From Siphlonurus alternatus (Eukaryota > Arthropoda > Insecta > Ephemeroptera > Siphlonuridae), in NCBI GenBank assembly GCA_949825025.1, contig OX463779.1:45369520-45433519 (forward strand): a stretch of 64,000 bases of DNA, read 5' to 3'. The position numbers and the translations under genes are program-made. Below, in pieces: positions 41,091-50,586 of this stretch; position 1 is the first letter of the stretch; every line of letters begins with the position of its first letter. Under the pieces are notes generated by a model. It was given only the letters and a program-made list of their open reading frames with translations. It made no database searches and was not told the origin of the DNA.

Positions 41091-43230
41091 ATGCATACAG
41101 TATTAACAAGAGGAAATGCTATATTAGCATATACATTGAGTGTTTTAGCAGGGCTTACTTTCTGCTGCTTTTTATCAACACTCTTTGTGGAGTACAGAAC
41201 CAATGCTCATATGAACACTGTCAAAGTTGTTGTGTAAGTTACATAGGTTTCACTGACATATTTATGAAAGTAATGTGTGCCTTTGATTCTTTGAATTCTC
41301 ATCTGTAAAATAGAAAACAAATGTAATTTTAAATGCCTTTGATTTTAGCAAGAACGTCCCAGATTACAGCGCTGCCCGAGAGAAGAATGACTTGGGATTT
41401 CTCACCTTTGATCTGCAGACAGATATCCTTTTAAGCAATTGTATACAAAGAAATGTGCTGTAAATTCATCTGAATATACAGACCCTGACTGATTCTTAAA
41501 CAAGCAAAGAAATTCGTATTTCTCTACGCTATAAGGGGCGTGTTGTAGGGGGACAGCTGTTACAGTACTTTTACTTTGCACTCTCAAAGGAAGCCACACT
41601 TCTCTAATACATAAAAACTGTGTTCTATTTTCTCCTCCCAAGATTTAATCTTGGATAAATTAAAGTATGATAGATCCTACCTTCATCTTTTTAAAATATT
41701 TTTTTGCTATGATTATGAGAGGACCCGGGGACAGGGTGTGGCCTCCCTTCACCATAGAGCAGCATTTAGATGGGATTGGGGTAGTATATCGACCTGGTCA
41801 TGGGCCTTCCTTTGGTCTTGGTGGCCCAGGGGTCTAGTCGAGGGTTGTAAACACCAAAATGAAGAGAATTTGCTGTCCCAGGATGACGCAAACTAGATCA
41901 ATGTTAGATAGACTAGGAACTGAAGGTCTGAGCCTGATTTTCTTGGTTAATTATCCTTAACTAGTCTCACATCTGACTCCCATGTTCAACTGGAACGTGA
42001 AGCAGCTGTTCCTGTACCTGACTGCCGAGTATTCCACCCCCAGCAACGAGCTCAATCAGGCAAGTGAAATGCAGATGCAGCCAGCTTCCAACTTATTCTT
42101 AGAGCTATTACAATACAAGAGGGGCAAATAGAACGTGGCTAAAATCCCTGCATCAGAGATTCCTGAGAGCTCCAGAAATCCTTGCAGTCTTTAAAATGCG
42201 TATGCGCAGTGGGATGCATTCTTGACGTCACGAGATGCATTGCTGGGACTTGTAGCAGCTACAGAAGTCCCTGCACTTTACTTTGAATCTCTTTGTTTTG
42301 GACATTTACTGCAGGGATTCCTGGTGCGGCTTTAAGTTATTTCTTCAGCTAATCTTTCTATTACCAGCAGCACCAAGTAAAACAGATGTTAAGAATAAAT
42401 TTTTGACAGGTGGTCCTGTGGGACAAAATCATCCAGCGAGGAGAGAACCCGGTGCTCGACTTCAAGAACGTTAACACCAAGTACTACTTCTGGGACGACG
42501 GAAACGGCCTCAAGTAAGTACCAGTAAATCAATGGGAAATTAAAATGCTACTCTGATAATTGCTTTTCTTGTCTTGAAATACTTCCCTCACCAATAGATG
42601 ACAATAGGGTGGTTGATGCAGTGTTACAAACAATAACAGTTGCTAAATATTTCTATCTGTTCCTTGTTAACAAAATTTTCCCGGGATTATGCTGTACAAC
42701 ATAATAAGCCTTAAAATGGAGTTCCGTCCTAAAAAAATAAAAAAAAAAATAAAATAAAATTTCAGAAATGGATAGAGGGTGCAAAATTATGCTACTATGA
42801 TTTTTTTTCAGATTTTTCTGAGTTCAGGAAGTATGCTTAAAAAGTTTTGGCGCGGTCAGGTTTGTAGACCATGTATTAGGGAGAGGCAGCACTTGCCGCC
42901 TGAAAATCGTCCTTTCAGTATTTGTTTAAAAATATTTCCCGAGCTCAAAAAAATCTGAGTAACCTTGCACCCTCTAACCATTTCTGCAATAAAAATTTTT
43001 GAGGTTGTTACTCCATTGCATTTTACGACAAGGGTCATGACAACCATGACAACCCAAACTCTTGCTGCGGAGCATGCTTGACGAGTTCTGATTGTTGCAG
43101 GGGTCACAAGAACATCACGCTAACCCTCTCTTGGAACATCATCCCCAATGCCGGACTGCTGCCCAACATCTTTGCGATAGGTCAGCACTCGTTTACATTC
43201 CCTGACGAGTACACAAAAACTCGCATTTAA
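41091..43230 (+). CDS. SPCS3: Signal peptidase complex subunit 3
   Basis: Exons 41091-41233, 41349-41422, 41971-42059, 42410-42513 and 43101-43230 give 179 residues, against 180 in human SPCS3 (Spase22/23). The protein is a single-pass type II ER membrane subunit of the signal peptidase complex, which removes signal peptides during translocation. A transmembrane helix lies at about 10-33. The lumenal part carries the family motifs [32 protein letters not shown] and TLSWN, and an N-glycosylation sequon at Asn141, where the vertebrate protein is also glycosylated. All junctions keep frame. Intron 2 is AT-AC (U12 type) and intron 3 has a GC donor; both are described separately. Intron 4 holds a foldback MITE. 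A possible poly(A) signal lies at 43313-43318. Confidence 0.97.
41423..41970 (+). other. SPCS3: U12-type AT-AC intron of SPCS3
   Basis: The intron starts ATATCCTTTT, an exact match to the U12 5' splice-site consensus, and ends TCCTTAACTAGTCTCAC. There TCCTTAAC is the U12 branch-point consensus and its A lies about 10 bases from the terminal AC. There is no usable GT donor at this junction. Splicing ATAT...AC restores the expected reading Thr-Asp-Leu across the junction. The length is 548 bp. Confidence 0.93.
42060..42409 (+). other. SPCS3: GC-AG intron of SPCS3
   Basis: Exon 3 must end at ...AATCAG and exon 4 begin GTGGTCCTG to keep the conserved NQVVLWDK. The donor is therefore CAG|GCAAGT, the strong consensus seen in GC-AG introns. 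The intron also contains a TGACGTCA site (42223) in a GC-richer patch. Confidence 0.9.
42757..43010. mobile_element. Foldback MITE in SPCS3 intron 4
   Basis: The left arm CAGAAATGGATAGAGGGTGC and the right arm GCACCCTCTAACCATTTCTG, with TCAGATTTTTCTGAG and its counterpart inside, match the element at 20712. The centre is diverged. It ends about 90 bp before SPCS3 exon 5. Confidence 0.75.
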
Positions 43231-43736
43231 GCACATAACTTCTTACAACTTCCAGTTTTTCACCGTCATTTAAACGCATGCAAGAAGATGTTCGTGATTT
43301 TTTAAAAAAAATAATAAAATAAAAAATTTAAAAGACTTTTTATCAGAAAATATTGATAACTATGTACTGTATGTATAAAACTTTGAAAACATTCACAAAA
43401 ATAAATTTGGAGATAAATAAAAAAATTAATTAAAAGTAACAGGTATCAGTTTTATTATAATTTTTTTGTTCCATAATTAAAAGTGACACGTCAGTTTTTA
43501 ATTTTTCCATAATAACATACAGAATAAAAATGTCCTTTTGCATAAATTTAGGGATATGGCATTATAATTATATTTTGTAGTTGATGAATTGCCCAGTCTG
43601 GAAATTTTCTTCACATAATTAATTTGTAAGTTTAAAATAAATAAAAAATTAATGAGAACCATTTAAAGTGTTTAAAACATTAAACCCAAATATTATAATC
43701 TAAAACTTATCGTTATTTTTGTAAATGAAGAGTTAA

Positions 43737-44068
43737 GGATTAATGTCAGTGTGTTAGTAGATAGTGAACCACTTTGAAAATTTCAGCAAATCATCATGAC
43801 GCCATGAAATAATTTTTAAAAAATTAGACCAAATTCGGTGAAATTTTGAGATATTTAGCATTGTTTTAAATGTGGACTGCTGTGAATTTTAGTCAAATCA
43901 GTATATTTTTTCCATGACAAAATTAATTACTCAAAATCTACTCAGAATTTTTATTTTACATCAGCAAACCAACAGTTATTTTGTCCTTTATTTTATGGAC
44001 TAAAAATATTTTCGGTTTATGTATAATCAGAAAATATTGAGTAATGGCCGCTGAGGTGACATTAATCC
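43737..44068. mobile_element. GGATTAATGTCA foldback family, copy 2
   Basis: The ends GGATTAATGTCAGTG and GGTGACATTAATCC are flanked by TTAA (43733-43736 and 44069-44072). The interior matches the copy at 22868 over most of its length. Non-coding. Confidence 0.8.
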
Positions 44069-44279
44069 TTAAAAACATGGCAAATATTCGTTAAGAGTAC
44101 AGTAAAATAAGTACTTGGTATTTTAATTACAAAAAAGTTAAATTAATTTTAGTACATACCACAATTTATTTAGTAGTAAAAAAAGTTAGAATTATTAAAT
44201 ATTTTAATTGTTATGAATGACTTGTCTTTTGTTAACTGCAAATGATGAGTTTGATTAATGTGTAGGTACAAATAGAGGC

Positions 44280-44672
44280 TAGCTCGTCAGAGATAACGTC
44301 GATCAGCTGTTTTTTTAGCTCCATTTTATTAACATGTATACATGTAAACCTTAGCAAATTCACAAAAATTCTGAAATTTTTTTGAGAGGCAGATATTAGT
44401 GTCTAAAAGCCATAGAAAAAATTTCTAAACAATTTAACGAGCTGATTTTTTTAAATTAATTTTAATTTTCAGCATATATAATATGGAGAGACAAACTAAA
44501 AAAATGATTAAAAAAAATTGGCTTGTTAAATTGTTTTGAAACTTTTTCTAAGGCTTTTAGGCACTAACATCTGCCTCAAAAAAATTTCAGAATTTTTGTG
44601 AATTTGCTAAGGTTTACATGTTAATCAAATTGAGTAAAAAAACAGCTGATCGACATTATCTCTTTTAAGATT
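44280..44672. mobile_element. Foldback element
   Basis: The left arm includes ATCAGCTGTTTTTTTAGCTC, AAACCTTAGCAAATTCACAA and GAGAGGCAGATATTAGTG. The right arm has the complements CACTAACATCTGCCTC, TTGTGAATTTGCTAAGG and AACAGCTGATCG. The arms are roughly 180 bp with moderate divergence. Non-coding. Confidence 0.75.
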
Positions 44673-45004
44673 AGCCAAGATGAATTCGTTGCTCTAAGCA
44701 CTCTATAGAGTTGTTATACAATACGAGAACTACGTAAATTACATCAAACTTGTACATATTTATATAACGTGTATATTTGGTAAGTAATAATTAAATTATA
44801 TGGTGTTCCTACCTTTTTACACCCATGGAACATATTAGTTAATGGTATTATGATAGCACAGAAAATGAGTGAGTATTTTTACTGTATTGGTGGGAAAAGC
44901 CTCAAAGTTACAAAATGCAACTTCTACTATTTAGAATGTAAAACATCAGCTGATAAAAAAACAAATTGTTTTACTACACAAAGTGCTATTATTAATCTAA
45001 AGAT

Positions 45005-45165
45005 AAAGTTTAACAAACCTTAGAATACCTGTAGACACTATGGCGCCAGCTCCATGCAGACAGTCTAGACTGAATGGCGGCATCCATAAGATCCTTCATA
45101 TTTATTTTCAAGATGTCCGCCACGTGCAGTTGAATCCACACGTAAACTAAGATTTGTAATACTGA
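45005..45165. mobile_element. CAGTATTACARATCTTAG repeat, copy 1
   Basis: About 160 bp. It shares ACCTGTAGACNCTATGGCGCC and TCTAGAC with the copy at 51038, and its right end reads CTAAGATTTGTAATACTG. A left-end fragment of the same family occurs at about 58166-58205. The CAGT terminus next to TA suggests a Tc1/mariner-type MITE. Confidence 0.6.
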
Positions 45166-45611
45166 AGCTGTTTCAAATTTTTAACCAAATTGATATACTG
45201 TAAGGAAAAACTGTTTGGGGTAGCAATGTCAAATATAAATTGTTTCAAAACAATATGCAGATATACATACAAAGATGGAAAAGCAGTAAGTAAAGTTTCA
45301 TTTACAAGCCTGACGACCAAAATAAAAATTTACTCAGAATTAACAATATTGAGATAACTGTGACTTGTATCCCGTACCTGCAGAAAAAACAGTGGAAGGA
45401 AAAGCAGGTAAAAGGAGGGATACTGCTATAAGATTTGATCTATATATCTTTACATTCATTCATTAATATGGAGTACTACTGCAATCTTACAGGCATTGAA
45501 CACTTTGCAAATTCAGGGTAATAAGAATAGCAATACAACAACAAATAAGTGCTCCCTACAATAAAGTCTGTACAACAATGAGAAGGGAAGCTGCAGCTCC
45601 ACGGATGTGAG

Positions 45612-46013
45612 CATGGAAAAAAGATTGGTTATAGAAGGCTCAGGCTAAAGGGAGTCTTTCGTCATGTCATTTTAATTGAAGACACGACTTGTAGATGGCT
45701 CTTGCATGTTGTGGTCAAGGTTTATCAGTCTAGTACCAGAGAAAAGGGGATGGGAGGAGGGCCGGGTCATAAACTCAACCATTCATATTTAGATTCATTG
45801 TATTCTTTGCTGTGTTCCTTGCAGCCCTTGCAGATGCATTGTAAGCATTGGTACTCCTCCTGAGCCCCCCTCCACTGCCTTGCTTCTTACGACTCTGCCA
45901 CAGGCATAAGTGACTTCAGCGACATCCAGTTGTCATATCATATGTTATTGAAGGTGGGAAGAGACCAAAGGTTAAAACGGACCTGAGCCTTCTATAACCA
46001 ATCTTTTTTCCAT
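45612..46013. mobile_element. Element with ~32-bp inverted ends
   Basis: It begins CATGGAAAAAAGATTGGTTA and ends with the complement TAACCAATCTTTTTTCCATG. The ends extend through TAGAAGGCTCAGG on both sides. The interior is GC-richer and non-coding. A 65-bp piece recurs at 36365. It ends 100 bp from the SIKE stop codon, so it may lie in that gene's 3' UTR. Confidence 0.7.
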
Positions 46014-46112
46014 GGTGAGAGTCTCTTGGTGTTGGTGCCACTACGCTGCCTGCTGAGTGGCGAGACACCGGGGGAGATGTACCGAGGTGGGCTGGGGGAC
46101 GGGGCTTATGTG

Positions 46113-49100
46113 TCAGGAGCTCTCGCCAATCTCTGTCTGGCTCTCCTTGTCCTCCATGTCGGGGCTCAGGGACTCAGGTGGGTATGAACCATGGTGGCTA
46201 GAGATCAGCAGCAGTTCTCGCAGGCTCTGTAACACAGCGGTCACATTTTTATGTTGGTTACAATGACTTTGAAGAGGAAATTATGATTGGAGATTTTTAA
46301 TTCATAATGATTATTACGGTAATCATAATTGTGATACAGGTTTCCAGTACAGGCAATAGCAGAAGGAATGGAACAACAATGTTACCAACATGGTACGAAG
46401 TTTATATTCCCTTCTTCTAGGTTATCACAGCTCTCTTAGAATGTTCAAACTCTTAACGATGCCCACCCACTCACCAATCTTCTTCTTCTTTTTCTTGATC
46501 CGTTTCTGAGAGTAGGCCATGCACCCACCCAAGCACTGCCCACTCACAAATCAAGCGGGTATCATTGATGAAGTGAAAATGTATAGAGAGTTGTGATACT
46601 AGAAGGAGGGAATTTAAACTCTGTACCGTAACAACAAAGGATTGTTATTGTTTTATTTCTGTTACATGACATGTATTGACTGTTTCTTCATTATATGCTC
46701 TGGTGAGCAAAATCAGGTACCATATTATACCGTAGTTATAACAGAATCATTCACTACGTTTACATGACGGCATTTAATACGTATCCGTTGACGACGGATA
46801 ATGTTATTCTTATGAGGTGTCGTCAACGGATCTGTATTAAACACTGTCATGTAAACGTAGTGATTGTTATAACAATAAAAGCTGATTTATCTGACAAACA
46901 TACTAACAATGCTTGGAAACTAATTATTGTTGACAGATTTTTAAAACTTCAGTAATACTTAGTTTAGATAAACAGATGTGTTATTTCAAAGCACAAGGAT
47001 GTCACCCACCTTGTTCTCAGTGGCGAGGCGTGTGAGCAGCTCTTCCTCCTTCACCGCGTTGTTCTCGTCTAGTTGGATTGCCTTCTGCATCACAGCAGCC
47101 ATCTCCGAGATCTTATCTGACTGCTGGCAGATCACCTGAACAAAAAGAGGGGTCAAAAACGAGGCCAAGAGACTTATTTCTTAAACAAAATTAGACAACT
47201 TACATGAAATTTTTTTACTGTAAAAATGAAACAAGGGTACCAAATTATGCTACTCTGAATTTTTTCAGATTTTTTTTTGTCCTGGCACTATTTTTAAAAA
47301 ATTATTGAAAGTACGGCCACACACCCTGGAGGCGTCAATAGGCGTTTTCGCCCTATCCTTTTTATTAAGAATTCAGGGGTGCCAACTTAAATTACAGGAC
47401 TTTCAATAATTATTTAAAAATAGTTCCGGGACTCCAAAAAATCTTAAACAGTTCAGAGTGGCATTTGATACTGTACCCTCTTTTCATTTTTGCAATAAAA
47501 AAAATCATGTAAATTGTCTCTTCTCTTCTAAAATCTTTTTCAGCTCTTGGAATCTTTAATTTTCAATAGGTCATAATTTATGAAATTGTTCTGTGAAATC
47601 AGTTTTGTAAAAAAAAAAAAAAAAAAAAAATTGAAACTTTAATAAAGTGGAGATGTTCTATGACTCTTGGAACAAGCACTAGAGGTCAATCATTCAGTTA
47701 CCTGGGTTTAATGATAAAACAGTAACCTACGTTTAACTGTATCCATTTGTGTTTTATAACTGTATCCTATCACATACAGAATCCATATAGAGGGGATTAC
47801 GCTGACGTCATGCGAGGAGGGCCAGAATGCACGGACTAGCATACAAACAAAGTGTAAAATAATTTTTTTACTTCACTTAATAAAATAAATCAACTTTAAA
47901 TACTTCAATAATACTTTAACACTACACGATAGAACTCATAAAAAAAAACTCACCGCCAAAAAACTGTTAAAAGTATTTTTTATAATTTTTTTTCGTCATT
48001 TTGCCTATGCTCACTGTACAATCTGGCCTTCTTAAACTTTCTCTTTTCCCTCCCTCCTGCGCCCCCTTCGCAATGTGTTTGTATAGGGAAACCCCTCTCC
48101 CGCCTCACGTAAACATAAACAGAAATCATCTTTATAGGATTATTAGAGAAAGCAGCTAAGCTTCAGTATTGAAAGACTCTTGCTTGAAACTATGCATGAC
48201 AAGTATTTTTTTCCCCCTATTGCACCAAAGATATTAAAAAGGCTCATTATTAAGTGAGAAAACAAAGAGGCTTGAATGCAACATAATAAAAATTTATTCT
48301 TCTATTATTCTGTAACTATTATATATATAGTTTGTATGTGTGTTTTATGTGTTCTATTACAGTGTTATTCTATAATGTATATTTCTAATATTATTTTATA
48401 TGTTCACTTTTTGTGTTTAATAAAAGACTAATAAAATAAAAATTTCAGGGAGAGATTTTTTTTTTTTAACGGGGATAAATACCTAAGAGCTTACAGCTTG
48501 CAGTAGGGTAATGGGTAGGGAAAGGATGGTGACCATGGCCTGTTGATTTTTTTGGGAATTGGTTTACCTGCGAGTAGTTGTTGTTACTGAGTTTCTCAAA
48601 GTCCACCTTTGATGCTCGCACCAGCTGGGAAACGTGCTGGCGGTACTTGGACATGATCAGCTCAAGAGCGTTCTGGTGCTCTTCAAGCAGGGCGCGCAGC
48701 TCACGATTCTCCTGCTGTAGATCCCGCAGCTGTCGGTTCTCCTGCTGGATGCTCGCCACCAGCGCCTTTTGAGGCCGAAGACCAGCAGCTTCACTCATTT
48801 CACACAGCTCTTCTTGGTACTGTCAAAAATATGAAAGTTTAAACAACCTGGCCCCAATATGAATTTTAAGTACATAAACCAGATAAGTGACACACAGTAG
48901 CCAGCATTGATAATATGATTTCAATTTTTTAAGTTTGCAACTCTCTTTGGTATGGATTTATAGAGCATATTTACTAGAGAAAATAAATAAAATATTAAAA
49001 AAGTGCTCAAATTTATAATAATATGTATGCTTACCATTTATTATTTCTATTATAATAAGAGTTAAGTGTAAGACAATAAAGGTACCGGTAAAGCAAAAAA

Positions 49101-49736
49101 TACAATTTAAAATACAGCAACTATGAAACATGAAAAATACAATAACTGTAATTTAATATCTACTGTACTGGGTAAGCGGACGAAATACCCCCGTGTAGAC
49201 TAATTAACTATTCTTCCTGTCATTTTTAATTTAATTAGAGGGACCCCCTGCCACGATTTCGCTTTCCGGTTTCTTCTGATTAAAAAGCCTCCTTCCACAA
49301 TCTGCTTTCCGGTTTCTTCTGATTAAAAAGGGGATCTTTTGTCCGGGGGTATTTCGTCCATGAACCACTGTACTGCACTAGCTGTCCTTAAATACATACT
49401 GTACGTATAAAATATCATCTAGCTACACAGTATGTCTTATGCATACATGTTTAAATATGACATAATTATATGAATCCTGTTTTAAAGGTAAGATTACCGT
49501 AAAATATTGCATACCCGGATACCCCGTTTCCAATATTATGCACCATACATGCATATCACAGCATAATATGCATAACACACACACACAACCTCACAGCATA
49601 CCTGTTTCATAGCATCAATCTGCTTGAATACTGATTGTGACTGGGATAGCAGAGCATCAGCAGCAGAATCATGTTCTTTCAGACGACTTGCCAATCGTTT
49701 GGCATCCAGCAGAATTTGCTGAATGGTGATTGACAT
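46113..49736 (-). CDS. SIKE1/FGFR1OP2: SIKE1/FGFR1OP2-family coiled-coil protein
   Basis: Minus-strand exons 49602-49736, 48568-48819, 47010-47135 and 46113-46226, all phase 0 with GT-AG sites, give 208 residues against about 207 in human SIKE1. Conserved blocks are IDAMKQYQEEL, IQQENRQLRDLQQENRELR, LEEHQNALELIMSKYR and ISEMAAVMQKAIQLDE. Almost the whole protein is predicted coiled coil (heptad pattern over about 60-130 and 132-180). Known members are subunits of the STRIPAK phosphatase complex and, in vertebrates, SIKE restrains IKK-epsilon/TBK1; that function is family knowledge, not shown here. The short Ser/Glu-rich C-terminus ends ESS. The insert found in vertebrate FGFR1OP2 is absent, so length is closer to SIKE, but one invertebrate gene probably represents both paralogues. 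Confidence 0.95.
46749..46863. mobile_element. ~113-bp hairpin MITE, copy 2, in SIKE intron 3
   Basis: The arms CACTACGTTTACATGACGGC and ...CTGTCATGTAAACGTAGTG enclose GTTGACGACGGATAATG and TTATTCTTATGAGGT, identical to the 18464 copy in the loop region. The neat ends CACTACG/CGTAGTG define the borders. Confidence 0.82.
47190..47522. mobile_element. Foldback MITE with intact TTAA site, SIKE intron 2
   Basis: The arms run from GACAACTTACATGAAA (left) to TCATGTAAATTGTC (right). Inside are CTCTGAATTTTTTCAG and GTTCCGGGACTCC. The segment GCCAACTTAAATTACAGGAC (from about 47378) is the uninterrupted form of the site occupied by an insertion in the copy at 59461. Confidence 0.8.
48459..48545 (-). 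repeat. SINE tail fragment beside SIKE exon 2
   Basis: The complement of CTAAGAGCTTACAGCTTGC, GTAATGGGTAGGGAAAGG and GGTGACCATGGCC matches the 3' part of the 5S-headed SINEs. Head and central domain are absent. It ends only 23 bp from the SIKE exon 2 donor site. Confidence 0.7.
49166..49372. mobile_element. Small foldback MITE in SIKE intron 1
   Basis: The left arm GCGGACGAAATACCCCCG and the right arm CGGGGGTATTTCGTCCATGA, the latter ending CCACTG next to TA. Between them are two direct copies of CTTTCCGGTTTCTTCTGATT. Tc1/mariner-like by terminus; non-coding. Confidence 0.65.
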
Positions 49737-50586
49737 TGCAACCCTCTTTTGTCCTTGCTGCTAACTGGCCTAGATTTCTTCTACAAATCTGCAATCGACA
49801 TTTCAATGAGGAAACTTTTCATCAAGGGATACAATGAATCAATGTGTTCAGCTACAATAGGGAATGTAGATAACTGTTTCAAAGATCTGAATAAGGCATG
49901 GCATGCTGAATAGCAAAACAAGCTCATTAATGCCAAGTAGAGAATAATTATGAATGAAAACCGAATGTCAAAAAGTGTACAGAAACTTATGAAAGTAACT
50001 CACCTAAAATTCCACAACCTAGATAGCTGTAAAGCTATTTCTTGCTGCTCAGGTATAATTCTAACAGCTCTGGTAGCGCTAAATTGTAAATATTAACACT
50101 TTTATTTTTACGTCCCAAATTTTACACAAAATCAGATGTAAGGACCAACCATTTCTACTCTGTGATTGGCTTAAAACGACGTGGATCATTTGTTTTTTGA
50201 CGCGGTTTTTTTGAAAATGTTTTTTTAATCTCTGCCTCAAAATTTCGAAGTGTTTCTAACTAAATCACAGAATTTGTTAGCAGTTTTGTTTATAAAATAT
50301 TACAGAAAATACAATGATTTTTTAAATAATTTAAAATAATATTCCTTCCTTGGGTTAACTTCGTAATTTGCAGGGCTTTAAATTAATGAAAAAGTGTCAG
50401 ATTACCGAGATTACCTGCAGTCCTGCAGCATTCTCAGCTGATCAACTCAAGATGGCCGTCAACTTGTACCAAAATAATAACATAGCATAGTGTTTTTGGC
50501 ATAAATTGTTTGACAGTATCATGAATTCGTGGAATAATGTAATAATTTTGCAATAATATTATATTATTATTATAAAAAAAGATAAA
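49737..50586. promoter_or_regulatory. Divergent region SIKE / USP46 with predicted 5' UTR intron
   Basis: Head-to-head start codons lie 850 bp apart. On the minus strand, TTTTAG|GTGAGTTAC at 50004/50003 and ATTGCAG|ATTTG at 49789/49788 would make a 215-bp intron in the SIKE 5' UTR, leaving roughly 50.1-50.5 kb as a shared promoter. The USP46 5' UTR must end at 50586. No TATA box is claimed. Confidence 0.45.

Larger units (their letters stand above)
43231..46112. other. Convergent intergenic region SPCS3 / SIKE
   Basis: Tail-to-tail spacer containing the elements at 43737, 44280, 45005 and 45612. No open frame looks coding. Confidence 0.65.

Noticed and set aside
41402..41641. Minus-strand frame across SPCS3 exon 2 and intron 2
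   Set aside because: Antisense shadow; the plus strand has the conserved SPCS3 reading.
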